From: Nipponacmea schrenckii
Taxonomy: Eukaryota > Mollusca > Gastropoda > Lottiidae
NCBI GenBank assembly: GCA_030562195.1
Contig: CM060202.1
Span: 32,106,599 to 32,170,598, forward strand
Length of the DNA stretch: 64,000 nt
Direction: 5' to 3'
This document shows positions 33,390 to 44,640 of this stretch, in pieces. Below the pieces are notes generated by a model that ran no database searches, was not told the DNA's origin, and worked only from the letters and a program-made list of their open reading frames with translations. Position 1 is the stretch's first letter, and each line of letters starts with the position of its first letter. Made by a program: the position numbers and the translations under genes.

Positions 33390-34215
33390 ACTAACTCCAT
33401 AGCAAAATAAAATGGAGTAGGGTTGGGTAGCCCGCTCGAAGCACATGCACTGCATGACGCTTTGGAAATTTTTTTTTTTTTTGAAGGTATATGTATGATT
33501 TGATGTCTGATCGTCTCATGCACATGTACTTGTCTATTCCTTGGTTCTGTGGTCATGTACCTGGTCGCAGAAAGATGAATCTGTACACATGTACTTGTGT
33601 TTTTTAAAACGAATTGTAGGTTGAAATAAAATATGGCTTTTGCTGTCGTGTGCTTAGTAGCCGGGGGTAGGTTTGTATGTTTTATGCACGTGTGCCTGTG
33701 TGTTTTGGATGGGTTGGGCATTGGAATGTTGTGGTTTTTTTTTGCGGTTGTGTGGTTGATCGCCGGAGAATAGATGATATCTGTTTTCTGGCATTCAGGT
33801 GCATGGCTGTGGAAGGTGTACGGCGTTTCGGTGTGCGGTTTGTTAGAGATGGGCGGGTGCATTTTTTTCGGCTGATTGGTGCATGGCCGCGGGAACTATA
33901 TATTTATCCATTTTATAAAAAATTGTACGTTGAAAATCTGTCCATTTCATGCACATGTAATTGTGTATTTTTAAACAAATTGTACGTGAAGTATTGTATA
34001 TTTATTTTGTTATTTTGTGGTCATGTACCTGATCGCCGCAACATAGATCTGTCCACTCGATGCACATGTACTTGTGTATTTTTTAGTATTTTTAGACGAA
34101 TTGTATATTTAGATATTATGTATTTTCGATTTTTTTTCCAATGTATTGCCATGGGCTGAATGTGAGACAGGACCATGTCCTTGTGCATTGGGCCTAATTC
34201 TGACCCATGTAAAAT
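33390..34215 (+). repeat. Degenerate tandem-repeat tract T, copy 1
   Basis: Repeats of roughly 65-115 bp, each with ATGCACATGTACTTGTGTAT-like and GGTCATGTACCTGATCGCCG-like blocks. It follows the CR1-type 3' motif GGGTTGGGTAGCCCGCTCG and ends at CTAATTCTGACCCATG. It recurs at 38315-38870, 47290-47830 and, inverted, 49480-50290. Frames of up to 160 codons occur but differ between copies, so no protein is claimed. Confidence 0.7.
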
Positions 34216-34827
34216 AAAGAGTTTATGATTATCTTTATAGAAGAAGGGGAAAAGTGTTTGTATCATCATTCGAATACCGTTCCTCGTGTCGTGACTTTCT
34301 CTGTATTCCACTGTATAGGTAATTTCTAACCATCGTGAATCATACTTCTTCTACAGTGGTGTTATTAAGAATCATAAGGTGAGGAGGAACAACAGGGGCC
34401 CCAAAACCAAAACTCTGCGGGGTGAAGGTGATGGGGCAAATGGGTACAGGCGTTGTCCATTCCGTGTATGCTATGGTCAGCAGCTCTATCTGGTTATTCT
34501 TTTGATCAAACGGAGGAAGGGACATAACTCAATATAAATTGGTTTTAAACCAGACCACAGTGCACCTAGCAATTTATTATAGTCTAAGTCTATCCATACA
34601 AAACAACACACAGGGTTCGTTGTTAAAAACTTTATCAAAAATATAAATAGCCAAATTTATATAAATATATTTCATAACTAATAATCATAAAAATTCAAAT
34701 ATTTGATACAATTCGTCGCTGTTGTCGGTCCATAAAAATCTTGAGGTCAATAATATTCTGAACCTAACCTCAGGGTCAATCATACTTTGAACTCTGATCC
34801 GGGGTCAATTATATTATATCCTGGATT
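34216..34827. repeat. Module P end and gene-S 3' flank
   Basis: 34240-34370 is the end of module P and 34371-34827 the S 3' flank, inverted, with spaced GGTCAA/TGACC-like half sites near 34745-34810. Confidence 0.55.
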
Positions 34828-35410
34828 TTAAACTGAAGCTTGAGAAGTTTTAGATCTAAAACAACATGTTAATGAAGTCACAAGTCTTGTCTTTAGTGAT
34901 TTTAAACTTCTTTTTAATCTTTGGAATCTAGTGACTTTAATTCCTGAAAAAAAAAATAATAAAAATATGTAGTTAACAAACCCTACTACTTTTAATTTGT
35001 GACCTGGGCCAGTGCTTTTATTAAACTACGTTCTTCATCACTATCCAACACTACTCTGAACTTTAAGTAAGAATTTTAGCAAGAACTTTATTTCTCATTC
35101 AAAACTAACCTGTTTCAGAAGAATTACTCTGGAATTCATGATTTCCATGTACAGCACCAAAATCTAAAGAGTCTAGAAGATCTTGAAGTATTGAAGCTAC
35201 TATTGTCTTGGAGTTAACATCTAGCTGGTGTTGAAGTGGTTTTATGAGATACTTTGTAAGATCTATTGGCGATTGAATCAAATAAACAGACAGATCTATC
35301 TCGGGATTTCTATATTTGAGTTTTTTCATCAGTTCTTTTTCTCCTTGGGGAATTGGAGCGATATCAGTAGTCGTACTTGTAACCGTAGTTGCAGAATCCA
35401 TTGTTGACAT
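34828..35410 (-). CDS. Gene family S, copy S1 (two coding exons)
   Basis: Coding exons 35410-35110 and 34943-34828, giving 138 residues. The donor ACAG|GTTAGT and acceptor TTCAG|GAATT sit at the same codon as in S2-S4, and the join makes Gly. The protein has a Thr/Ser-rich head (MSTMDSATTVTS), a helical middle (IDLSVYLIQSPIDLTKYLI, HQLDVNSKTIVASILQDLLD) and, from exon 3, a basic tail with a Cys pair (RLVTSLTCCFRSKTS). It lacks the four residues VTPT of S2/S3. No family is recognised. The frame is open in every full copy. Confidence 0.7.
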
Positions 35411-35589
35411 TTTTCCTATAAGATAAATAAAATGTTATTTTCAACAAGTTCAAAAACAAAGTGACCAAACTATCTGCAAATATTTAGACCTCGTTTGCAT
35501 TTAACAAAATGTAGCTTAGAAACTGTATGGAAACATATTTCTATTTTTGTGTCTTTAAAAACTGACAAAATTTACCTTAGAATTTGACT

Positions 35590-35835
35590 ATTTTTTGATA
35601 AAACTCAAACGCCATAAAAATACAATAAAAACTCACCTCTTTATCACAAAATTCGTGAAAAAATCAGGAAATTTGTTAAAATTCTGATAAAATTGAGTTG
35701 AATGTGGAATCTGTGTTGTTTCTGGTTGTAATACAGAACAATCAGTGATGATAATGTTTATGACGTCATAGTTACAATCACGTTACGTTATCGAAGTACA
35801 GTACAGTTTTCTATTTTTAACTTTTAAAAACTTCT
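35590..35835 (-). promoter_or_regulatory. S1 upstream region: CRE palindrome and 5' exon
   Basis: TGACGTCA at 35761-35768, in a block shared with S2 and S3 (GATAACGTAACGT nearby). A non-coding first exon ends AAAGAG|GTGAGT near 35634, and the acceptor precedes the coding exon at about 35416. Confidence 0.55.
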
Positions 35836-35879
35836 TTCAGACCTGTATATTATCTTTTATATACAATTTTAAATTTCTA

Positions 35880-37031
35880 TCCATAATTCTAATGTAAGGT
35901 CGGTTGTCTTTTGAAATTCCAGGCACTGCGAGTGGTATACGTAACGTGGCGGTTGTCTCCTCTGACGAAGGTTATGCGTCTCTTTTGAAACACTTGATGC
36001 CAATGTTGGACTCAGACTGTCCGTTTAAGAAGGTTATACTCTTATTTATTTGATACATCCTTTTACGGGGGGGGGGGGGTGATTTAAAACTACGATCTCT
36101 TAGGTCGGAAAGCAGCCGTTTCGGGGTTACTTTTTGACGAGTGTTCATTTGCATTAATTTTGTTTTCATGAACCATCCAGATTGGAAACTTACCATTATT
36201 AATTGCATGAAGTATGTAGAGTTTTCTCGCTATGATTGGACATTGAATTTATCTCCCTGTATTGTTGAATTACCTCCCTTGGAGAAAATATTGCTTGTAA
36301 GTTCGGTTCTCATCATACAGTTATATATAGAAACCAGAGTCTCTATTGATCATGTGATCACTGGCCTTTAAGGAGCCTTGTCCGCCATTATGAATCCGGG
36401 GACTTCGCTTTACGTTTAATTTTCACCTACGTACTAAATGTTTTCTTCACAAAAAGTGAAAAAAGAGAATGGAATAATTATATTTTTCCATGTCCGTCTC
36501 CACGAAATGCATCACTGACAAGGGGGCAACCGGGCTGATAAATCTGAATGTTCATCTTGTGAAAACAGGTAAGATGCGATGAACGTCGCGCATTAATTGG
36601 AAATATCAGCATGAAGGATAATTATACTTTACTTGCATCTACCGTGGAAAAAAAGAATCCCTCCCACATCGTCCTTTACCTTATCACACTTTTTCAATTC
36701 TGTTTCGATCTATGACCTCAATTGGAAAGGGGCGATATGGGAAGACACCTGTAAATTCCAATTCGACACAGTTTGCAGTAAAAGAAGGGAAAAGGGTTTG
36801 TATCATATTCGAATACCGTTCCTCGTGTCGTGACTTTCTCTGTATTCCACTGTAAAGGTTATCTCTAACCATCGTGAATCATATTTCTTCTAGACTTCTT
36901 GAATCTACCGTGGAAAGAAGAATCCCTCTCACATCGTCCCTTCCCTTATCATGCCTTCCTGATTTTGTATCGATCTATTACCTCAATTGGTAAGGGGGGA
37001 TATGGGAAAACACCTGTAAATTCCAATTCGA
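35880..37031. repeat. Composite C-Q-P-P modules
   Basis: A small CR1-like remnant (35890-36060), a poly-G run of about 13 (36066-36079), module Q (36120-36490), module P (36490-36880) and a second, truncated P (36890-37031) up to the gap. TCCATGTCCGTCTCC at 36487 is the BEL target site without BEL. Confidence 0.55.
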
Positions 37032-37531
37032 NNNNNNNNNNNNNNNNNNNNNNNNNNNNNNNNNNNNNNNNNNNNNNNNNNNNNNNNNNNNNNNNNNNNN
37101 NNNNNNNNNNNNNNNNNNNNNNNNNNNNNNNNNNNNNNNNNNNNNNNNNNNNNNNNNNNNNNNNNNNNNNNNNNNNNNNNNNNNNNNNNNNNNNNNNNNN
37201 NNNNNNNNNNNNNNNNNNNNNNNNNNNNNNNNNNNNNNNNNNNNNNNNNNNNNNNNNNNNNNNNNNNNNNNNNNNNNNNNNNNNNNNNNNNNNNNNNNNN
37301 NNNNNNNNNNNNNNNNNNNNNNNNNNNNNNNNNNNNNNNNNNNNNNNNNNNNNNNNNNNNNNNNNNNNNNNNNNNNNNNNNNNNNNNNNNNNNNNNNNNN
37401 NNNNNNNNNNNNNNNNNNNNNNNNNNNNNNNNNNNNNNNNNNNNNNNNNNNNNNNNNNNNNNNNNNNNNNNNNNNNNNNNNNNNNNNNNNNNNNNNNNNN
37501 NNNNNNNNNNNNNNNNNNNNNNNNNNNNNNN
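37032..37531. other. Scaffold gap (500 N)
   Basis: Standard-length N run; BEL sequence appears on its right side without a left end. Confidence 0.99.
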
Positions 37532-38165
37532 GAAATATTACAGATTATAAAAGATGGATAGCTGTAGAGGAAAAAGAAGAGAATTTAGAGAATCTACATG
37601 AATGGTTAGCAAATGAAGTTAGATTAAGAATTGAAGCTCAAGAAAAAGCAGACGGCATATTATCTCAGACAGAGAAACCCAGTCGATCTCGAACATTTAC
37701 AACTGCTCAAAATTCATCTGAGAAATTGAAGTGTTTCTTATGTAATGGTCCACATCAACTTACTCAGACTTTAATCGCTTACCAGTCTCAGGCGAGTTGC
37801 TAGAGACACAAATATTTGTTTTAGATGTTTATCAGGCATTCACAAAGGCCTTAATTGCTCTCCTTCCAATAGATGTAAAGTTAATAATTGTAATCGTACT
37901 CATCATAGTCTCTTGCATTTTGAGACTTCCACACCCCTTAGTTCAGGTCCATTAAAATCAAATGCTTATAATCCCACACCCCCTCGTTTAGGTCAAGTAG
38001 ATGCTTATACTCACCATTCTGCTTCTGTAAATAATATTAGCTATTCATTTAGAACTGTCCCAGTAGTTTTAGAAAGTGATTATGGCTATTTCAATGTTAC
38101 AGCATTGCTTGATGAATGCTCAACTGACTCATATGTTATGCTCAGAATATTCTTAGACTTTCAGG
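37532..38165 (+). pseudogene. BEL gag-protease fragment, copy 4
   Basis: Matches 7035-7680 of copy 1 (KRWIAVEEKEENLENL, damaged zinc knuckles, VTALLDECSTDSYV). A deletion in the first zinc knuckle (37757) and another near 38139 break the frame. It ends abruptly in gene-S exon 2. Confidence 0.8.
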
Positions 38166-38302
38166 TAGATCTGTCTGTTTATTTGATTCAATCGCCAATA
38201 GATCTTACTAAATATCTCATAAAACCACTTCAACACCAGCTAGATGTTAACTCCAAGACAATCGCAGCTCCAATACTTCAAGATCTTCTAGACTCTTTAG
38301 AT
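38166..38302 (+). pseudogene. Gene family S, exon 2 fragment
   Basis: DLSVYLIQSPIDLTKYLI to LLDSLD of the S protein, joined upstream to BEL at TTCAGGTA|GATCTG and downstream to the T tract at about 38303. The BEL/S junction is identical to that at 42247. Confidence 0.75.
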
Positions 38303-38314
38303 AAAAATGGAGAA

Positions 38315-38870
38315 GGGTTGGGTAGCCTGCTCGCAACACATGTACTGACTCTTTGGCAATTTTTATTTTTATTTTTTAGTATATATATGTATTTGGATGT
38401 CTGATCGTCTCATGCACGTGTACTAGTCTATTCCTTGGTTTTTGCGGTCATGTACATGGTCACCGAGAGATAAATCCATTTTATACACATGTATATATAT
38501 ATTGTGTATTTTAAAGCGAATTGTACCTTGAAATGATATATAGTTTTTGCGGTCATGTGCTTGATCGCCGGAGGATAGATCTGTCCATTTTGTTGAAAAT
38601 CAGTCCATTTAATGCAAATATGGTTGCGTATTTTTAAACAAATTGTTCGTGAAGTATTGTATATTTATTTTGTGGTCATGTACTTGATCGCCGGAACATA
38701 GATCTGTCCATTTGATGCACATGTACTTGCGTACTTTTAGACGAATTGTATATTGAAGTATTGTGTATTTTCCCTTTTTTTCCCCAGTGTATTGCCCAAG
38801 GGGCTGAATGTGAGACAGGACCATGTCCTTATGTATTGAGCCTAATTCTGACCCATGTAAAATATTATAT
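38315..38870 (+). repeat. Tandem-repeat tract T, copy 2
   Basis: Same repeats as 33390-34215, shorter; runs into the S2 upstream region. Confidence 0.65.
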
Positions 38871-38929
38871 ATTTATCATTTATTATAATTATGAAAAAGG
38901 CTAAAACAGTAAAAAAATTTTTTAAAAGT

Positions 38930-39333
38930 TAAAAATAGAAAACTGTACTGTACTTCGATAACGTAACGTGATTGTTACTATGACGTCATAAACATTATCA
39001 TCACTGATTGTTCTGTATTACAACCAAAAACAACACATATTCCACATTCAACTCCATTTTCATCACATTTCAACAAATTTCCTGATTTTTTTCACGAATT
39101 TTGTGATAAAGAGGTGAGTTTTTATTGTATTGTTATGGCGTTTGAGTTTTATAAAAAAATAGTCAAATTCTAAGGTAAATTTTGTCATTTTTAAAGAAAC
39201 AAAAATAGAAATATGGTTCCATACAGTTTGTAAGCTACATTTTGTTAAATGCGAACGAGATCTAAATATTTTCAGATAGTTTGGTCACTATGTTTTTGAA
39301 CTTGTTGAAAATAACATTTTATTTATCTTATAG
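38930..39333 (+). promoter_or_regulatory. S2 promoter, 5' exon and first intron
   Basis: TGACGTCA at 38981-38988. The non-coding exon 1 ends AAAGAG|GTGAGT at 39113, and intron 1 runs 39114-39333 to the acceptor ATCTTATAG. Conserved with S1 and S3. Confidence 0.55.
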
Positions 39334-39338
39334 GAAAA

Positions 39339-39932
39339 ATGTCAACAACGGATTCTACAACTACGGTTACAAGTACGACTACTGATATCGTTCCAATTCC
39401 CCAAGGAGTTACGCCTACAGAAAAAGAACTGATGAAAAAACTCAAAAATAGAAATCCCGAGATAGATCTGTCTGTTTATTTGATTCAATCGCCAGTAGAT
39501 CTTACTAAATATCTCATAAAACCACTTCAACACCAGCTAGATGTTAACTCCAAGACAATAGTAGCTTCAATACTTCAAGATCTTCTAGACTCTTTAGATT
39601 TTGGTGCTAAACATGGAAATCATGAATTCCAGAGTAATTCTTCTGAAACAGGTTAGTTTTGAATGAGAAATAAAGTTCTTGCTAAAATTCTTACTTAAAG
39701 TTCAGAAAAGAGTAGTGTTGGATAGTGTTGAAGAACGTAGTTTAATAAAAGCACTGGCCCAGGTCACAAATTAAAAGCAGTAGGGTTTGTTAACTACATG
39801 TTTTATTTTTTTTCAGGAATTAAAGTCACAAGATTCCAAAGATTTAGAAGAAGTTTAAAATCACTAAAGACAAGACTTGTGACGTCATTAACATGTTGTT
39901 TAAGATCTAAAACTTCTCAAGCTTCAGATTAA
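39339..39932 (+). CDS. Gene family S, copy S2 (two coding exons)
   Basis: Coding exons 39339-39651 and 39817-39932, giving 142 residues; ATG follows the intron-1 acceptor by five bases. The same Thr-rich head, helical middle and basic CC tail as S1, plus VTPTEKELMKKL. Seven residue differences from S3 in exon 2. The intron is 165 bp, ending in a T-rich tract and TTTCAG. Splice sites, frame and CRE promoter are all kept, so this is the best reference copy. Function unknown; the tail could bind nucleic acid or membranes, which is a guess. Confidence 0.72.
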
Positions 39933-40431
39933 ATCTAGGATAGAATATAATTGACCCCGGATCAGAGTTCAAAGTATGATTGACCCTGAGGTTAGGTTCA
40001 GAATATTATTGACCTCAAGATTTTTATGGACCGACAACAGCGACGAATCTGTATCAAATATTTGAATTTTTATGATTATTAGTTATGAAATATATTTTTA
40101 TAAATTTGGCTATTTATGTTTTCGATAAAGATTTTAACAACGAATCCTGTGTGTTGTTTTGTATGGATAGACTTAGACTATAATAAATTGATGGGTGCGC
40201 TGTGGTCTGGTTTAAAACCAATTTAAATTGAGTTATGTCCCTTCCTCCGTTTGATCAAAAGAATAACCAGATAGAGCTGGTGACCATAGAACACACGGAA
40301 TGGACAACGCCTGTACCCATTTGGCCCACCACCTTCAGACCGCAAAGTTTTAGGACCCCTGTTGTTCCTCTTCACCTTATGATTCTTAGAAGAAGTATGA
40401 TTCACGATGGTTAGAAATTACCTATACGGAT
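39933..40431 (+). repeat. Gene-S 3' flank
   Basis: Shared by all S units; contains three spaced TTGACC half sites (39950-40015) and ends at the sequence where BEL copy 3 begins. No ORF is conserved. Confidence 0.55.
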
Positions 40432-40618
40432 TGTTCTGAATGTTTAAGAATGAACGAATGTTTCCGAATGTTTGTTGTTTTTTGATCGGTGTTACCGAAT
40501 GAGTGTAGAAAAAATGTACGATGAATAGAATATGGCGGAATAAACAAACTTAAATTAGATTAGATTAGTGCTTATTTCTTATAACTAGTTTCGCTTTTAG
40601 TCTGTGTAGTCAGAAACA
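40432..40618 (+). repeat. 5' LTR of BEL copy 3
   Basis: 187 bp, TGTTCTGAATG to CAGAAACA; a 5-bp loss in the middle compared with copy 1. Confidence 0.8.
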
Positions 40619-40720
40619 TTTTTGGTAGCAGAGCGTGGTTTTCCAGGAGTATAGACATTTAGACGCTTCCAGTTAGTACCGAATTAGAAATTAGAAGATA
40701 TTAGTGATGGGCTTAGAAAA

Positions 40721-42246
40721 ATGAGTGCACGTGGAGACGATTCGTCAGGCGTGGTCGACCCACCATCAGAAGAAAAAGACAAGTTGAACTTTTTCATTAA
40801 ACGCAAACGTAGATTGAAAACGCAGATTACAAGAGGTAAAATTTCGATATTAGCTCTAACGTTAAAAGGCTTAGAGACCAATCCTGAAGTGAAAGGTGCG
40901 TTAGAATTTATTTTAATTTAGAATTTTATTTACGAAGAACTTTCTGAGGTGTTGTTGCAACTGTGTGATATAGACGATGAAAAATATGAAGATGAATTAG
41001 AGCAATGTGGCGAAGATTATATCAAAGATGTAGTTCTAAAAGCAACAGAATTGTTATCGAAAATTGTATTCCAAAATGAAGATAATGAAGATGGTACGAA
41101 ACGACCCACTTACTTCCCCCAACCAGAACATACTCAGACCACAAACAATTCTATTCCTGAAGCATTTCAAATAGATAGAGATATGTTCGAGTTGGAATTC
41201 CAAGATTCAGTGGCCACAAAAATGATTATCCCATATTTAAAGAGACTTTTGCTCAAGTTGTGGATCGGTTAAGTTGTAGTGACAGCTACAAGATGCTACA
41301 GCTCAGGCAGTATTTAGAAGGGGATGCCTTACAAGCTATAGAAGGATTTCCTGCCAGTTCAATAGGCTATAAAGCTGCATGCAAAAGATTGGATGAAAAA
41401 TATGGTGGAAAGCGCCGAGATATTTTGAGACATTTGCATTCCATTCAACACATGAAACAGGTCAACTTCAATAATGTGAAGAACATAGAAGAATTTTCAG
41501 ACAAATTAGAATTATCTATAATTTCATTGAAAGAAGCTGGTAGAGTTGAAGAGTTCCAGCAGAACTCCATGTTTTACAGCATAGCCAGGGGAAAACTGTC
41601 AACAGGAAATATTACACATTATAAAAGATGGATAGCTGTAGAGGAAAAAGAAGAGAATTTAGAGAATCTACATGAATGGTTAGCAACTGAAGTTAGATTA
41701 AGAATTGAAGCTCAAGAAAAAGCAGACGGCATATTATCTCAGACAGAGAAACCCAGTCGATCTCGAACATTTACAACTGCTCGAAATTCATCTGAGAAAT
41801 TGAAGTGTTACTTATGTAATGGTCCACATCAACTTACTCAGACTTTAATCGCTTACCAGTCTCAGGCGAGTTGCTAGAGACACAAATATTTGTTTTAGAT
41901 GTTTATCAGGCATTCACAAAGGCCTTAATTGCTCTCCTTCCAATAGATGTAAAGTTAATAATTGTAATCGTACTCATCATAGTCTCTTGCATTTTGAGAC
42001 TTCCATACCCCTTAGTTCAGGTCCATTAAAATCAAATGCTTATAATCCCACACCCCCTCGTTTAGGTCAAGTAGATGCTTATACTCACCATTCTGCTTCT
42101 GTAAATAATATTAGCTATTCATTTAGAACTGTCCCAGTAGTTTTAGAAAGTGATTATGGCTATTTCAATGTTACAGCATTGCTTGATGAATGCTCAACTG
42201 ACTCATATGTTATTGATAATGCTCAGAATATTCTTAGACTTTCAGG
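40721..42246 (+). pseudogene. BEL gag-protease, copy 3
   Basis: Best N-terminus of the set: MSARGDDSSG, then FIKRKRRLKTQITRGKISIL without the deletion of copy 1. Breaks: an insertion/stop near 40915, a loss near 41190 (QQLKRVGIPRF damaged), and deletion of the zinc-knuckle HRLTDCSDF region near 41833 that shifts the frame. The same zinc-knuckle deletion is in copy 4, so the two share a parent. Confidence 0.8.
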
Positions 42247-42722
42247 TAGATCTGTCTGTTTATTTGATTCGATCGCCAATAGATCTTACTAAATATCTCA
42301 TAAAACCACTTCAACACCAGCTAGATGTTAACTCCAAGACAATCGCAGCTTCAATACTTCAAGATCTTCTAGACTCTTTAGATTTTGGTACTGAACATGG
42401 AAATCATGAATTCCAGAGTAATTCTTCTGAAACAGGTTAGTTTTGAATTAGAAATGAAGTTCTTGCTAAAATTCTTACTTAAAGTTCAGAAAAGAGTAGT
42501 GTTGGATAGTGATGAAGAACGTAGTTTAATAAAAGCACTGGCCCAGGTCACAAATTAAAAGTAGTAGGGTTTGTTAACTACATATCTTTATTATTTTTGT
42601 TTCCAGGAATTAAAGTTACAAGATTCCAAAGATTAAGAAGAAGTTTAAAGTCACTAAAGACAAGAGTTGTGACGTCATTAAGATGTTGTTTTAGATCAAA
42701 ATCTTCTCAAGCTTCAGATTAA
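42247..42722 (+). pseudogene. Gene family S, copy S4 (5'-truncated)
   Basis: Exon 2 from DLSVYLIRSPIDL to the donor at 42435, then exon 3 at 42607-42722 (KVTRFQRLRRSLKSLK, CC, stop) with intact splice signals. The first half of exon 2, the promoter and exon 1 are replaced by BEL gag-protease. The frame from BEL into S is not maintained in the main gag-pol frame. Confidence 0.7.
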
Positions 42723-43190
42723 ATCCAGGATAGAATATGATTGACCCTGAGGTTAGGTTCAGAATATTATTGACCACTAGATTTGAATGGACCGACAACA
42801 GCGACGAATTTGTATCAAATATTTGAATTTCTAGGATTATTGGTTTATAAATATATTTATATAAATTAGGCTATTTATATTTTTGATAAAGGTTTTAACA
42901 ACGAATCCTGTGTCTTGTTTTGTATGGATAGACTTGGACTATAATAAATTGCTAGGTACACAGTGGTCTGGTTTACAACCAATTTATATTGAGTTATGTC
43001 CCTTTCTCCGTTTAATCAAAAGAATAACCAGATGGACCAGCTGGCCATAGCATTGCACAGAACGGACACCGCCTGTGCCCATTTGCCCCACCACCTTCAC
43101 CACCTTCAAAGTTTTGGGGCTCCTGCTGTTCCTCCTCACCTGATGATTCTTAAAACCGCGACTGTAGAAGAAGTTTGATTCTCGACGTTC
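42723..43190 (+). repeat. Gene-S 3' flank, S4 unit
   Basis: More diverged copy of 39933-40400; lacks the first TTGACC repeat. Confidence 0.5.
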
Positions 43191-43231
43191 ATCGCATCTC
43201 ACCTGTTTCACGAGATGAACCTTTGGATTGT

Positions 43232-43344
43232 GCTATCCTGGCAAAATTTGCCTCATATCACACTTCATTGCGTTGACCGTCTTCATAGACCCATAAGGTG
43301 CAGAATAGTAGGACGTAAAACTCCATTCATTGCATTTTCATTTT
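43232..43344 (+). mobile_element. Truncated SINE, 3' part
   Basis: Matches the inverted 5616-5735 part of the SINE in the BEL LTR (CCTGGCAAAATTT, CCCATAAGGTGCAGAA, GGACGTAAAACTCCATTCAT), with a CATTTT-type tail. No tRNA head. Confidence 0.75.
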
Positions 43345-43468
43345 AACGATTTTGTCGAATAATCTACCCGTATTGTAATTAGTCTTACACAAACAGATAG
43401 TTATTCGGTGTCAAAATCAACAATCTATCTAATATTGAACCATTTCACTAATTTCCTTTTGACACTTT

Positions 43469-44640
43469 CTATGTATATAGTAGCTTTCCTCCCTTGAGAC
43501 GCAAGTCTCTTCTCAGCATTAAGGAATTTTCCGTAATTAAATATAAAATTCCGAAATATACATACTCTTTTACAATTTCTAGCGTTGTGTTATGAATTTT
43601 AATACTGGGGTACAGTGATAGCTTGCTCTTATGAAATACTATCACTTTAGATTTATTGGCATTTATCTCAAGTTTCCATTTACTACAATAAAAGTAAAAT
43701 TTATCCAATAGATTTTGCAGGGCTCTTTCACTATTGGCAAAGAGCAGAGTATCACCCGCAAATACCGACCAGTAAATAATGGTATTACATATTTCAACTA
43801 AATTTGAGTCATCACTATGAAGACAATATTCAATGTCATTAATAAATAACAAAAATAGCAATGGTTAGAGTGGTTCACCTTGTTTCACTCCTGAAAAATA
43901 AAACTCCTATAAAAAATTCGTTGTATAAATTGGTCGGGACACGTACTTTTTTCATATTTGGGTTTTTTGACTTCACTTTCTGAAATATCCCTATCTAGGT
44001 TTTCAATGTAGATATGAGAATTTACTGCATCGTTAGATGTTTCATCTGATGATTGGTAGCTATAAATTTCCTAAAAATGACAAAGAAAGTCCTCAGAAGT
44101 TAAATTTGTCTTTGTCACTCTTGATTTTTCACATTTTAAGTGGTTCCAGAGAAGTTTAGGATTCGATTTGGCAATTTAATTTATATTTTGACCGACCTTT
44201 CCCCCACAATTAACAGCACAGAATGATTTTTGGTTTTCGAGACATCGATTTTTTAAAAACCGATTTCTACATTTTGAAAAAACTGATCTGGATTTTTTAC
44301 AATCGAAATCGAACCATTCATTCTAGTAATTTTTCCTAGAATTAGTAGCCTTTCCTTGCACATTACGCCCAAAAGAATATATATCATGGATAATAGCGGT
44401 AATATTGTTGATTGCCGTGTGAATATCGTTAGTATAATTTATATTCTTAACAATCTCATTAAGGTTATTTAAATTCGCCACGAGTTCATCTCTAAATTGA
44501 CACTGTTTATTTGAGTCCCATCTAATGACAGTCGTTTTCGTTTTCATTTTTAGTTGATCCTGTATCAACTTTAGCATCACCAGGAGCACATTCACCTTCT
44601 AAAGTAAAGCTTAGAGCAGCGTGGTCGGAGAACTCTGTAA
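43469..44640 (-). pseudogene. Non-LTR family B: RT fragment and EN-RT linker
   Basis: 43469-43861 reads LFINDIE and FAGDTLLFANSERALQNL; the catalytic FADD is FAGD. 43900-44320 is linker with stops; 44323-44595 is open (VIRWDSNKQ, INNITAIIHDIYSFGRN). At 44640 it jumps to the flank found at 4855, showing loss of EN and ORF1. The RT N-terminus with the first catalytic block is also missing. Confidence 0.68.

Larger units (their letters stand above)
40432..42246 (+). mobile_element. BEL/Pao copy 3, 5' LTR to protease, truncated
   Basis: 5' LTR 40432-40618, primer site TGGTAGCAGAGCGTGG, gag start at 40721, then gag and zinc knuckles to ALLDECSTDSYV. It stops at 42246 in gene-S exon 2, so no RT or 3' LTR. 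Confidence 0.82.

Noticed and set aside
33677..34159. 160-codon frame in the T tract (and 149 codons at 49636-50085)
   Set aside because: Cys/Val/Phe-rich reading of tandem repeats; reading frames not preserved in copies 2 and 3.
36060..36080. Poly-G tract as a G-quadruplex element
   Set aside because: A single homopolymer in one module copy, prone to sequencing error; no partner G-runs.
36899..37561. Frame crossing the second gap
   Set aside because: Joins module P to BEL gag through 500 N; not a gene.
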